A stretch of DNA of 64,000 bases from Vibrio scophthalmi LMG 19158 (GTDB lineage Bacteria; Pseudomonadota; Gammaproteobacteria; Enterobacterales; Vibrionaceae), in assembly GCF_000222585.1 (NCBI RefSeq), contig NZ_AFWE01000040.1, forward strand, positions 113,092 through 177,091, given 5' to 3'. The notes beneath the pieces were generated by a model. It did no database searches. It had not been told where the DNA came from and saw only the letters and a list, made by a program, of their open reading frames with translations. Below, piece by piece: positions 54,058 to 63,223 of this stretch. The first letter of the stretch is position 1. Every line of letters begins with the position of its first letter. The position numbers were made by a program, and so were the translations under genes.

Positions 54058-57000
54058 CTAACTGGTCAGTAGGTGTTGAAGCTTATCTCGCAGCTCTTCA
54101 ATCAGTGCTCGTTCGGCATTCATCTCGTGGCTGTTATCAAGAATATATTCCAGTGAGCTCAGTACGGTACGCCAACGTGGTGTTTTCGGTAGCGTTTCGA
54201 TACGTAGGTATTTATCCAAGGTACGCGTTTGCAGAGTACTGCGGTCTAGATAGACGCGCCATAAACCACTTTGCTCGGCAAAGGCAAACTTGGTTTGGCC
54301 TGAACTGTTTTCCCAGTAATTGATTGCGGTTGTCATTGCATCCACCAATACTTCGCGCATCACTTCCTGTTTCGACTTATGTTCACCTGTGACACGGTCA
54401 GCAAGGCGAGTAAATTCACCGCCTAATTCTTTGAGCTCTTGTAACTTGCCCTTGTCACCGTCAAACGCATAGCTTGAAAGTGCCTCTATGGCGGTCTCTA
54501 GGTTGTGAATACGCACCGCATTGGCGCCGCCGCCATTATCAAAGATGTACATTGACTTAAGGCCTGATTCCAGTGGCAGACGCAGAATGTCGGCATCGAG
54601 ATGTTGGCGGGTATCCTCAACGTAGATATCAACCTTACCGCAATAGTGCTCTTGCTCAACATCAAGGAACTTAGGGCCTAAAATTTCGTCTGCATTTGAA
54701 CGTTTTAGCTGTTCGGTGCTGCGTTTAAACAGTCGTGCTGCCGCTTCGTTAGCAAAGCGGATTCGACCATCGTCCCGGATACAGATTATCGCTTCTGGAG
54801 CAGACTCCAGTTGCTCTAGCAATCGACCTTGTGTTTCGAGCAAGCTCGCTTCCACGGCGGCACGTTGTTTTAATTCTTGCTGTAAACGGTGGTTTTCCGC
54901 TTTACGCAATTCAGCTTGGCTTGCAGACAGGTGCACTAAAATACGGGCCGCCAACTCTTGTTTATTGAATGGTTTTGATAAGTAGTCATTGGCACCGGAA
55001 TTGAAGCCACGAATACGGTCATCAGGCTGGTTTAAGGCAGTTAACATAATGACAGGCAATTCTGACTGGCTGTAATTTTCACGAATGGTTTCACAGACTT
55101 GATAGCCACTTAAGCCCGGCATCATCACATCCAGTAGCACCAGTTCCGGTCTTTCTTGTTCAATTTGTTGTAAGGCTTCAAACCCATCTTTCGCCGTGCG
55201 CACGCGATAGCCCGCGATTCTTAAGAAGCTGTCCAATACTCTTAAGTTTACCGGTTCATCATCCACAACAAGCAGCAATTGGCCATCTGGGTTCTCAGGT
55301 AGGCTACTAATGCTGGCCTCTTCTAGTTCATAGCTCTCAGGTACTTTAAAGTGGATGCTATCGTTATGGCTCGCCTGCGCGATTTGCGCTTCGGTGGCAA
55401 TCGGTAAGGTAAAGCTAAATGTTGTGCCGACCATTGGTTGGCTGCTGACATAGAGTGAGCCATCCATCAATTCAACTAACTGGCGGCTAATAGACAGACC
55501 AAGGCCTGCACCCTGACGGTAGCGGCTGGCATCATCGCTGGCTTGGATTAATGGTTCGAAAATATGCTCGATTTGGTCGGCAGGAATGCCTTGGCCTGTA
55601 TCAACCACTTGCACGCGAATTTTATCGTCTACTACCGTGGCAGAAATAACAATTTTACCTTCGCGGGTGTATTTGATCGCGTTACCAACGAGATTATAAA
55701 GCACCTGTTCAAGACGTTGTGGATCCGCCGCAACCCAAACTGGCTCAGCCGCCACTTGGTTAATAATGCGGATCTGTTTGTTACCCAGTAGGTGTGACGA
55801 GAGCTCTAGCACAAGGCGAGTGGCACTCGATAAGTCGACACCACAGGTTTCGATGTCAAGATTGCCATAACGCATTTTGTGATAGTCGAGTAGATCGTCA
55901 ACCAAGGTGGTTAAGCGTTGTCCGCTGCTGATGATAATATCGAGTTGATATTTATGATCGGCAGTAATCGGCCCACTAGCCCCCGAAATAAGCGCTTCAG
56001 CAATACCAATCATGCCATGCAGTGGGGTGCGTAATTCGTGTGAAGTGGTGGCAAGAAACTCATCTTTAAGTTTGTTGGCCAGCTGCAATTCATCGTTTTT
56101 CTTTTGGATTATCGTGAGGTTATCTTCCAGCTCTTCATTTTGTTCGCGAATAAGCTGGATTTTGTCACGAATAGAACGCTGCATGCGATCAAACGCAATG
56201 GCGAGTCGGCCAATCTCATCTTTACGCTGAGTGTTGATTTCAGCATTGAGATCACCGGCGGAGGCTTTTTCTGCCGACCACGTTAATTTCAATAATGGTA
56301 GCGTGATGAAGTTGGAGAGGTAGTGCGAAGCGATGACCACCACGATAATGGCAAACAGCATGGCAAAAACAAACAATCGCTCAAGCTGTTGTACACGCGC
56401 AAAGGCCTCTTTTTCAGCAACTTCCACCACAAGTGCCCAGTCAATACCTTTGGTTTGGATATGGCTGTAGGCAGCAATGATCTCTTCACCGAGAGCATTG
56501 GTAAAGGTGCCTACTGACGCTGGATTGTTAAAGGCACGATCGATAATAGTCAGGCTGTTATCAACCTCTTCTTGGCTATAAGCAAGGGTACGTGGCTTGT
56601 GGTCTTCACCAACCAGTAAGGTTTTTATCGACCAAATGTTGTTATTGTCAGCCATCAATTTGGTCAAACTATTATTTGGTAGACGGAACATCGCGTAGCT
56701 ATGCAGGTAGCCTTGTTGGATGATTGGCGCACCGATCCAAGCGTAAGATTTTCCATGATGAGTTTCAAAGTCAGAGAAGAACACTGGCGTGTAGTCTTCA
56801 TTGGTCTTACGTACCGACGTGACATTTTTCTTCAGTTTTTGAAAGGCCAAGCCTAAGTTATCGTCTTTGTATTTACCAGAGATCAGGTTGGTACCGAAGT
56901 TATCGTGCTTATAGATGGAATAGGTGACGTTGCCGTTAATATCGACCAACAAAATGTCGTCAAAATCAGAACGTTTTAACAGTTCTAAATAGGCGCGATG

Positions 57001-57441
57001 ATAACGAGTATGTAGTAATCGATAGCGCTCTGTACCGTTATAAATGTCCGATTGCGGCAAAATTGACGTTTTAATCTGATTCCCAGAGCCTTGAATATAG
57101 CGTTGCTGCGCATAATCACGAGCCTGGTTGATGTCCAAACCGAGACTTTGGAATGCATTGACTAAGCCATAGAAGCGGCCGCCACTGGCGTAAGCGAGCT
57201 CTGAACGGACAAACCCCATCACTTCCGATTCGCGTGCATCAAGATAATCAACAATCTGTTGGTGCTTACTATCTCGTACAGAGAGAAGATGTGAAGTGCT
57301 TTGTTCTTGCAGATCTTGGCTGTGCGAATTGAGGAAGAAGAGGGCGATCACAGTTAGAGGCGTGATACTGAGCGCCAAAAATGCCAGCATGAGTGTATTT
57401 TGCAGGCGTTTGAATCTTTGTTTTCGATACAACTTAAACAT
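54058..57441 (-). CDS. chiS: Chitin-responsive hybrid sensor kinase ChiS
   Basis: 1127 aa. N-terminal membrane helix (about 20-38), large periplasmic sensor (to about 350), second helix, HAMP (about 380-430), coiled coil, DHp with His468 in TTSHELRTPLHG, HATPase (NLVGNAIKYT, DTGQGIP, GAGLGLSIS), receiver with Asp771 in LLDVMMPG, a PAS-like segment and a C-terminal segment with helix-turn-helix features. The H and D positions nearly equal those of V. cholerae ChiS (469, 772). There ChiS is membrane-bound, is held off by CBP, binds Pchb DNA directly and activates chitin use. Start at 57441 aligns best with V. cholerae; codons at 57462 and 57471 are alternatives. Confidence 0.94.
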   Translation of the reverse strand: MFKLYRKQRFKRLQNTLMLAFLALSITPLTVIALFFLNSHSQDLQEQSTSHLLSVRDSKHQQIVDYLDARESEVMGFVRSELAYASGGRFYGLVNAFQSLGLDINQARDYAQQRYIQGSGNQIKTSILPQSDIYNGTERYRLLHTRYHRAYLELLKRSDFDDILLVDINGNVTYSIYKHDNFGTNLISGKYKDDNLGLAFQKLKKNVTSVRKTNEDYTPVFFSDFETHHGKSYAWIGAPIIQQGYLHSYAMFRLPNNSLTKLMADNNNIWSIKTLLVGEDHKPRTLAYSQEEVDNSLTIIDRAFNNPASVGTFTNALGEEIIAAYSHIQTKGIDWALVVEVAEKEAFARVQQLERLFVFAMLFAIIVVVIASHYLSNFITLPLLKLTWSAEKASAGDLNAEINTQRKDEIGRLAIAFDRMQRSIRDKIQLIREQNEELEDNLTIIQKKNDELQLANKLKDEFLATTSHELRTPLHGMIGIAEALISGASGPITADHKYQLDIIISSGQRLTTLVDDLLDYHKMRYGNLDIETCGVDLSSATRLVLELSSHLLGNKQIRIINQVAAEPVWVAADPQRLEQVLYNLVGNAIKYTREGKIVISATVVDDKIRVQVVDTGQGIPADQIEHIFEPLIQASDDASRYRQGAGLGLSISRQLVELMDGSLYVSSQPMVGTTFSFTLPIATEAQIAQASHNDSIHFKVPESYELEEASISSLPENPDGQLLLVVDDEPVNLRVLDSFLRIAGYRVRTAKDGFEALQQIEQERPELVLLDVMMPGLSGYQVCETIRENYSQSELPVIMLTALNQPDDRIRGFNSGANDYLSKPFNKQELAARILVHLSASQAELRKAENHRLQQELKQRAAVEASLLETQGRLLEQLESAPEAIICIRDDGRIRFANEAAARLFKRSTEQLKRSNADEILGPKFLDVEQEHYCGKVDIYVEDTRQHLDADILRLPLESGLKSMYIFDNGGGANAVRIHNLETAIEALSSYAFDGDKGKLQELKELGGEFTRLADRVTGEHKSKQEVMREVLVDAMTTAINYWENSSGQTKFAFAEQSGLWRVYLDRSTLQTRTLDKYLRIETLPKTPRWRTVLSSLEYILDNSHEMNAERALIEELRDKLQHLLTS

Positions 57442-57597
57442 GATAAGGGGATGACTTTCCATGAGAACCAAGCGTAATCGGCTCGGTGTTAAAAACGTTG
57501 AATTTGCTGAAATGACAAAATTAACGAGTTTTTTTACTTTGACAAGTAAGTAACATGTAAAGCGTGGTAAAAGGCGCAGTTTTATTTGAATTGCAGT

Positions 57598-57629
57598 AAA
57601 AAAGCCCAGAATTTGAGTAATTCTGGGCC
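57598..57629 (-). terminator. Terminator of rsmC
   Basis: On the minus strand GCCCAGAATT-ACTCA-AATTCTGGGC is followed by TTTTTT, directly after the rsmC stop. Confidence 0.92.
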
Positions 57630-57634
57630 GAAGG

Positions 57635-58657
57635 TTATTTTTTTGCAGCGTAGATGGTGAATTTATTGGTCTTATTTAGCGTCTCGCAATTTCCAAACGC
57701 CTGCTCAATAATCGGCGGGTATTTTAAGAAGCTATTGGCCACTATCAGCAGTGTTCCTGCCGAGGAAAGTTGCTGTGGTGCTTGTGCAAGTAGTGTTTCG
57801 GTTGCACTGTAGCTGGTATCAAGCCCTGAGTGGAACGGAGGGTTACTGATGATAAATTGGTAACCATCGTGACAATCGGAATAGACATCAGAGGCAAAGA
57901 CTTGGCCTTGTAAGCCATTCGCTGCCAGTGTCGCTTTAGAGGATTCCACCGCAAGCGCGCTGATGTCGCACATCTCTAGTTTAATCTCTGGATTTAGCAT
58001 CGCCATCACGCTGCCAATCACGCCAGCACCACAGCCGAAATCAAGTACTTTACCGTGCAATGACGGTAAGGTATCAAGCAGCAGTTTACTGCCGATATCA
58101 AACTCACCGTGGCTAAAGACTCCCGGTAAACTTTTGATAGTCAAGGCTGTACCTTGGTAATCGACAGAGTAGCTTTTAAACCAAGCTTCCATGTTAAAAG
58201 GCGCAGCTTGTTGGGTGCACTGACCCCAATAGAACGAGCAGCGACGAGCAGAGTCATATTTTTTAACCACGCCATAAGGCTGAAACATCTTCTCGACGCT
58301 CTTAATGCCAGAACGATTTTCACCGACCACGGCAATTTCCGTCTCTGCACCCAGCTTCGCCATTAGCATCGCGAGTAGGTATTCAGCTTCTGCTTTGGCT
58401 TTTGGCCAATATAAAAGCACCATGTCGGCATTGGTCTGCTGATCAAACTCGGCACCAAATACCGCTGTGATGCTGGTGTTGGCTTTCAGCTGACGATAGT
58501 AGCCGTAGTTAGTGGTGAACACGGTGACAGACTCACAATGTTTTGCTAATTCAACGGGAAAAAGATCTTCAGCTTCGCCAGCCACCAAGACGTGTTTGCC
58601 TGCGAAGTAGGCAAGTTGGCGCTCAGCGATTTGGCTTGGGGCAATATAAGCAGACAT
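57635..58657 (-). CDS. rsmC: 16S rRNA m2G1207 methyltransferase
   Basis: 340 aa, the RsmC length. Two tandem methyltransferase-like domains: a degenerate N-terminal one (about 1-155) and an active C-terminal one with the SAM motif [16 protein letters not shown] and catalytic NPPFHSG. Methylates G1207 of 16S rRNA in the 30S subunit. Monocistronic between two terminators, the one in front belonging to the AI-2E gene. The same neighbour order (chiS, rsmC, AI-2E) is seen in V. cholerae. Confidence 0.95.
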   Translation of the reverse strand: MSAYIAPSQIAERQLAYFAGKHVLVAGEAEDLFPVELAKHCESVTVFTTNYGYYRQLKANTSITAVFGAEFDQQTNADMVLLYWPKAKAEAEYLLAMLMAKLGAETEIAVVGENRSGIKSVEKMFQPYGVVKKYDSARRCSFYWGQCTQQAAPFNMEAWFKSYSVDYQGTALTIKSLPGVFSHGEFDIGSKLLLDTLPSLHGKVLDFGCGAGVIGSVMAMLNPEIKLEMCDISALAVESSKATLAANGLQGQVFASDVYSDCHDGYQFIISNPPFHSGLDTSYSATETLLAQAPQQLSSAGTLLIVANSFLKYPPIIEQAFGNCETLNKTNKFTIYAAKK

Positions 58658-58671
58658 GGTGTGCTCGACAG

Positions 58672-58709
58672 AAAAAAAAGAGGGAGGATTCTCTCATAAT
58701 CCTCCCTCA
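58672..58709 (-). terminator. Terminator of the AI-2E family gene
   Basis: On the minus strand GAGGGAGGATT-ATGAGAG-AATCCTCCCTC is followed by eight T; 44 nt after the stop of the AI-2E family gene. Confidence 0.93.
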
Positions 58710-58753
58710 CTTGAAACTAGCACGCTTTAAATAACAACGCAGATATTGATGGC

Positions 58754-59839
58754 TTATTTATTGTCTTGCGAATCAAGGAAATCAGAGAATTCTTCTTCGT
58801 AGATGTTAAACAACACCATGGTGACAGCAAAGATGATTGGACCATAAATCAAACCAATCAAGCCGAACAGATGTAAGCCCCCCAATAATGAGAAGAAAAT
58901 CATCAGCGTGTTCATGCCTGCGCTGCCTTGCATCAACAATGGACGTAGTAAGTTATCAATAGAGCCCACAATCGCGACACTCCACACTAATAGGAAGATC
59001 GCCCATGTGGTGTCTCCAGTGAGGAATAGATAGGCGACGGCAGGTACCCAAATAAGTGCGGTTCCAACCACGGGAATAAACGACGCAAACCCCATGATTG
59101 TGCCCCAGAATAAGCCTGGGAAGCCTGCTATCCACATACCAAACCCACCGGCAAAACCTTGTGCAATAGCGGTTAAGAACGACCCCATTACCGCTGATTT
59201 AGCGACTTTTTCGACTTCATCGAGCAATTTATCTTCTTGGCTACGTGATAGTGGCAAAATATGACGAATTGCGGAAATAATTTTGTCGTGATCACGTAGT
59301 AAGAAAAACAGTACGAATAGCATCAAGAAAAACGACATCAAGAAGTTGGTCGCATCACCAAGAATTTTAGCGCTGATACCAACAATGTTTGTACCAAAGG
59401 TGGTAGCGAACTCCGCGACTTTTTGGGCAATTTCTTGTGGCTTAATTGCATCAAATGGTAAGTATGTATTGACCAGTTTTAATCCCTTAACCACTAAAGG
59501 ATGAGCAAAGATCTCTTGAATACCGCCGGTCGACACCCATTGATACACATTTTGTGAAAAAACCGTACCTTGCTGCACGATAGCGGCAAAAACAAACAGC
59601 AGCGGAATCACAATGATAAAGGTCAATACGATACAAGAGAGCAAAGAAACGAGGTTTTTGTGATTAGGTAGCTTGCCTTCAATCCAGCCATGGATTGGAA
59701 ACATCAATAGCGAAATGATGAATGCCATCACAATGGAGTTGATATACGGCTCAAGCAGTAAAAAACAGGCAAAGGCTGACGCTAATAATGCTGCGATCAA
59801 CACCCAATGATCAGAGGTGATATTTATTTTTTTTGACAC
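58754..59839 (-). CDS. AI-2E family transporter (PerM/YdiK-like membrane protein)
   Basis: 361 aa inner-membrane protein with about eight spans. Family marks: SFFLMLFVLFFLLRDHDKI, GFAGGFGMWIAGFPGLFWGTIMGFASFIPVVGTALIWVPA and the C-terminal PLLMQGSAGMNTLMIFFSLLGGLHLFGLIGLIYGPI. The name is historical; members export or exchange varied solutes including sodium, and autoinducer export is shown only for TqsA. GTG 59839 (VSKKINITSDHWVLIAALL) starts the conserved region and is chosen over ATG 59899, though its ribosome site is weak. Confidence 0.85.
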   Translation of the reverse strand: MSKKINITSDHWVLIAALLASAFACFLLLEPYINSIVMAFIISLLMFPIHGWIEGKLPNHKNLVSLLSCIVLTFIIVIPLLFVFAAIVQQGTVFSQNVYQWVSTGGIQEIFAHPLVVKGLKLVNTYLPFDAIKPQEIAQKVAEFATTFGTNIVGISAKILGDATNFLMSFFLMLFVLFFLLRDHDKIISAIRHILPLSRSQEDKLLDEVEKVAKSAVMGSFLTAIAQGFAGGFGMWIAGFPGLFWGTIMGFASFIPVVGTALIWVPAVAYLFLTGDTTWAIFLLVWSVAIVGSIDNLLRPLLMQGSAGMNTLMIFFSLLGGLHLFGLIGLIYGPIIFAVTMVLFNIYEEEFSDFLDSQDNK

Positions 59840-60182
59840 AAGCGAACCCAAAGTAAAGTGCAATACAATTATAATGACGTGAAAATAGTGGCTAGGCAAC
59901 TAATGAGGGTGTGATGGGGTGTTGTGGTAAAGATAAGGGGTGTCAATCGGAGCCAAAAAAACGTTCGATACCGTGGTTTGCAATTGTTTGTACGGTGTTG
60001 GTGTTATTGGTTGTAATCAATTGGCAATGAACGAGGTGCTATCGGGATGGCGCGATGTTTTCGGTGTTGTTCGAGTGACGATAGTAAAAAAAGCGCGTTC
60101 GATTATCGAACGCGCTTTTTCATGCTATTGAGTGTGTGAGAACAATGACATCATCACCACGAAGCTAAGGCTGAATTAAGGC
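59840..60182. other. Intergenic region between the AI-2E and hemL genes
   Basis: About 340 bp with no convincing gene. Apart from the strong terminator hairpin at 60088-60120 and an AI-2E promoter that must lie at its left end, nothing was recognised. Confidence 0.5.
60088..60120. terminator. Bidirectional terminator between AI-2E and hemL
   Basis: Almost perfect 15-bp stem AAAAAGCGCGTTCGA / TCGAACGCGCTTTTT with a 3-nt loop (TTA). It can end hemL (minus) and any plus-strand transcript. Confidence 0.92.
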
Positions 60183-61475
60183 TTATTTTTCTTGAGCGAT
60201 GATTGCGAAACAGCGATCAGCCGCTTCTAGTGTCGCTTCAATTTCTTTGCTGCCGTGTGCTAGTGAGGTAAAGCTCGCTTCAAAAGCAGAAGGTGCCAGG
60301 TAAACACCGTGCTCTAGCATCAGATGGAAGAAACGCTTGAAGCGCTCTACATCACACTTATTTACATCAGCAAAGCAGGTCACACTTTCTTGTTCGGTAA
60401 AGAAGAAACCGAACATGCCGCCAACTTGGTTTACCACCAGTGGAATACCGTGGCTATCCGCTAGACGTTTGAAACCATCAGCAAGTTGTTTTGTTGCTGA
60501 TGCAAGACGTGCCTCGTTACCTTCCGCACGTAGTACGCTCAAACAAGCAAAGCCTGCCGCCATTGCCACTGGGTTACCAGACAGAGTGCCTGCTTGGTAT
60601 ACTGGGCCGGTTGGCGCGATGTATTGCATTACATCTTTACGACCACCAAACGCACCCACTGGCATACCGCCACCGATGACTTTACCCAGAGTGGTCAGAT
60701 CAGGTTTGATGTTGTAGTGTGCTTGAGCGCCACCTAGAGCAACACGGAAGCCCGTCATTACTTCATCAAAGATCAGTAGTGCGCCTTCTTGATCACAGAT
60801 TTCGCGTAGGCCTTCATGGAAACCCTCAACCGGTGGAATACAGTTCATGTTGCCCGCAACGGGTTCGACGATGATACAAGCAATTTCGCCTTTGTTCGCT
60901 GCAAACAATTCACGAACTGAATCAAGGTCGTTAAAGGTTGCCGTTAGTGTGTATTTGGCAAAATCAGCCGGTACACCTGGTGAGCTTGGTTGACCAAGTG
61001 TCAATGCACCAGAACCTGCTTTCACCAGTAGGCTGTCTGCATGGCCGTGGTAACAGCCTTCAAATTTCATGATTTTATCGCGACCAGTGAAACCACGTGC
61101 AAGACGGATAGCACTCATGGTTGCTTCTGTACCAGAGCTCACCATGCGGATTTGTTCCATTGATGGCACTAACTCAGTCACTAACTCAGCCATGTTAATT
61201 TCAAGCTCAGTTGGCGCACCAAAGCTTAAACCACGTTGCGCTGCATCAATCACGGCTTGGCGAATCAGAGCGTGGTTGTGGCCAAGGATCATTGGACCCC
61301 AAGAACCGACGTAGTCGATGTAGGCTTTGCCGTCCGCATCAAAAATAAGAGGGCCATCAGCGCGTTCAACAAAAATTGGAGCGCCACCCACACCGTTAAA
61401 TGCGCGCACAGGTGAGTTCACACCACCAGGGATGGTCTTTTGCGCCTTTTGATATAAGTCTGCTGATTTGGTCAT
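60183..61475 (-). CDS. hemL: Glutamate-1-semialdehyde 2,1-aminomutase
   Basis: 430 aa. PLP enzyme converting glutamate-1-semialdehyde to 5-aminolevulinate, second step of the C5 haem route. Substrate loop [16 protein letters not shown] near the N-terminus, [16 protein letters not shown], phosphate site, PLP-binding Lys in [18 protein letters not shown] and [15 protein letters not shown]. Divergent from erpA with about 260 bp between; the same arrangement exists in other Vibrio genomes. Strong terminator downstream. Confidence 0.97.
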   Translation of the reverse strand: MTKSADLYQKAQKTIPGGVNSPVRAFNGVGGAPIFVERADGPLIFDADGKAYIDYVGSWGPMILGHNHALIRQAVIDAAQRGLSFGAPTELEINMAELVTELVPSMEQIRMVSSGTEATMSAIRLARGFTGRDKIMKFEGCYHGHADSLLVKAGSGALTLGQPSSPGVPADFAKYTLTATFNDLDSVRELFAANKGEIACIIVEPVAGNMNCIPPVEGFHEGLREICDQEGALLIFDEVMTGFRVALGGAQAHYNIKPDLTTLGKVIGGGMPVGAFGGRKDVMQYIAPTGPVYQAGTLSGNPVAMAAGFACLSVLRAEGNEARLASATKQLADGFKRLADSHGIPLVVNQVGGMFGFFFTEQESVTCFADVNKCDVERFKRFFHLMLEHGVYLAPSAFEASFTSLAHGSKEIEATLEAADRCFAIIAQEK

Positions 61476-61643
61476 TGAAATATCCTCTTTTGATTGCTCG
61501 GACCAATTAGGTGGGCATTGTACCTGCCAAACTCAGTGCACGAAATGTTTTCCCACATATTGTGGCTAATTTGAGGCCAATTCACGCAAATGAAGAGAAA
61601 AACAACGAACCACGAAAGAGAAATATTCAACGATTATTGGTGA

Positions 61644-61676
61644 ATACTTGAACGCTGCACTCAGGTATTAGATAAT
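61644..61676 (+). promoter_or_regulatory. erpA promoter with IscR type 1-like site
   Basis: A sigma-70 promoter TTGAAC (61648-61653) - 17 bp - GATAAT (61671-61676) is overlapped by a 25-bp element ATACTTGAACG...CTCAGGTAT (61644-61668). It matches the IscR type 1 consensus (ATASYYGACTRwwwYAGTCRRSTAT, as remembered) at about 20 of 25 positions. 2Fe-2S IscR would then repress erpA, as in E. coli. Confidence 0.72.
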
Positions 61677-61760
61677 CACTAGATTATTAGAAGATAACTG
61701 CTGTAAGCGAACCTAACAATTAGGTTGTTTTGAATGGCAGATCATAAGAGAGAGGTCGTT

Positions 61761-62102
61761 GTGAGCGAAGCCAACATCCCCCTAACCTTTTCTGATACAG
61801 CAGCTAAGCGTGTGCACGCTCTGATTGCAGAAGAAGAGAATCCAAATTTGAAGTTGCGTGTGTACATCACAGGTGGCGGTTGTAGCGGTTTTCAGTACGG
61901 CTTTACATTTGACGAAAGCGTCAATGAAGGCGACACGACGATTGAAAACTGTGGTGTAACTTTAGTTGTTGACCCAATGAGTCTGCAATACCTGATCGGT
62001 GGTATGGTGGATTACACCGAAGGCCTAGAAGGTTCACGCTTTTTTGTAAACAACCCAAATGCCACAACAACTTGTGGCTGTGGTGCATCGTTTAGCGTGT
62101 AA
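61761..62102 (+). CDS. erpA: Iron-sulfur cluster insertion protein ErpA
   Basis: 113 aa. A-type carrier that passes Fe-S clusters to IspG/IspH and respiratory proteins. The three cluster ligands are Cys41 ([11 protein letters not shown]), Cys105 and Cys107 ([11 protein letters not shown]). The frame starts with ATG 61734, but GTG 61761 has AGAGAGG at the right distance and gives the family's start (MSEANIPL), so the nine extra residues are probably not made. Its own promoter carries an IscR-like operator. Confidence 0.95.
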   Translation: MSEANIPLTFSDTAAKRVHALIAEEENPNLKLRVYITGGGCSGFQYGFTFDESVNEGDTTIENCGVTLVVDPMSLQYLIGGMVDYTEGLEGSRFFVNNPNATTTCGCGASFSV

Positions 62103-62120
62103 GAAACTAAGTAACTGAAA

Positions 62121-62150
62121 AAGCTGCCTAAGGGCGGCTTTTTTTATTTT
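62121..62150 (+). terminator. Terminator of erpA
   Basis: Stem AAAGCTGCC / GGCGGCTTT (one T-G pair) with a short loop and a T-rich tail, 18 nt after the stop. Confidence 0.88.
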
Positions 62151-62182
62151 AAAGTGAACTTCTAAATAGTCTTAATGTAACC

Positions 62183-62209
62183 CGATACCTTGATCACACG
62201 ATACCTTGA
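62183..62209. repeat. Short direct repeat at the edge of the IS30 remnant
   Basis: CGATACCTTGA occurs twice, at 62183-62193 and 62199-62209, with a 5-bp spacer. Just right of it, GAAGTG and CACTTC (62210-62237) and CAATGGTT / AACCATTG form overlapping inverted repeats that may include the left IS end. Confidence 0.6.
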
Positions 62210-63100
62210 GAAGTGGACCTCAATGGTTGGACACTTCCGAATTTAACCATTGGGGTGCAACACTCTCCAATATCAAGCAGCCACTGCTATTTCTTTAAAG
62301 ACAATCGCTGGTTGCTTGAAGTCTAAACATTTTTTAGGTCGATAATTTATCCGTGATATAGCGAAATCATTATCGCTGTCTGTTACCGTTGTTAAGTCGG
62401 TTCCTTTCTTCACATACTGCCTTAAAAGCCTGTTAGCATTCTCATTGGCTCCACGCTTCCAAGAGCTATAAGGATGGGCAAAGTACACATTAGCCTCCAA
62501 CGCCTTTGTGATGGTTTTATGGCCTGCAAACTCTCTCCCGTTATCTGCCGTGATGGTATGGACATGTTCCTTCTAAGGCATGAGTAGTTCTATGGTGGTT
62601 TTAGTTACATCATCTGCTGACTTCGATGGCACTTTCTCTTTTCTACCGCGACGATACCGCTTGTGACCTTGCCTCAAGTGGCGATATAACTTGCCTCCCA
62701 AGCGTTTATCCTGCACAACAAATCGGTAGAACCACTCATGGCTGACAGCGGCACCGACTCTAGTTAATGCACTGGACTCCAATCCGATTCTAAAAGGAGG
62801 CGGATAAAATCAACACGCTCCTGAGTTATTCTGTATTTACGCGCTGATGTGCGTTTTTTGATTGAGAATACCTGAGCTTCGCTTGGGAAATAATGACTAA
62901 CTTTGCTGCCGCGTTTAAGCTCCCGATATACCGTAGAGCGATGGCACTGAACGGTTTTAGCTATTTCAGAAACCGAAAGTATTCGTTCCAAAATAGTAGA
63001 AATCTGGTATCTTCTGCCCTCGGTCAACTGCTGATAATTCATGGTAGTACTGCTTGTTTCTTTGGCGAGAAGAGCGTACCACTTTCAGCAGTTGGCTTCC
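62210..63100 (-). mobile_element. Decayed IS30-family element (boundaries approximate)
   Basis: Extent inferred from the transposase pseudogene plus flanks. On the left, GAAGTGGACC begins right after the direct repeat; on the right, the inverse of GAAAGTGGTAC at about 63074-63085 resembles it only partly (AAGTGG, AC). Target duplications could not be identified. It interrupts the space between erpA and an Ig-like lipoprotein gene. Confidence 0.5.
62273..63042 (-). pseudogene. IS30-family transposase, disrupted
   Basis: Three pieces of one IS30 transposase are readable. The N-terminal helix-turn-helix part MNYQQLTEGRRYQISTIL...CHRSTVYRELKRG ends at 62764. A second frame begins ALTRVGAAVSHEWFYRFV and stops at TAG 62573-62575. 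Beyond the stop, in the same frame, follows KEHVHTITADNGREFAGH...RGANENANRLLRQY...LDFKQPAIVF, with the DDE-type acidic and Glu motifs. At the first break the peptide jumps from LLESDWSP to SALTRV, so a short out-of-frame deletion removed some residues there. The combination of a deletion and a stop means no active transposase. Clear matching terminal repeats were not found. Confidence 0.88.
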
Positions 63101-63223
63101 TCTTCTACACCTTCCCATTAATGTCACACTTATTATTTGAAATCGGGTTTAAATATCTTGGGTTATAGGCGTAGTTATCAGACAAGCCTTTTTATAATTT
63201 TGCTTATATGGTTGATGTATATT

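Noticed and set aside
59940-60131. 63-codon open frame on the plus strand between the AI-2E and hemL genes
   Set aside because: It runs through the strong terminator hairpin, has no ribosome site and no recognisable product.
62893-63168. 91-codon plus-strand frame over the IS30 region
   Set aside because: Antisense to the recognisable transposase N-terminus; a shadow.
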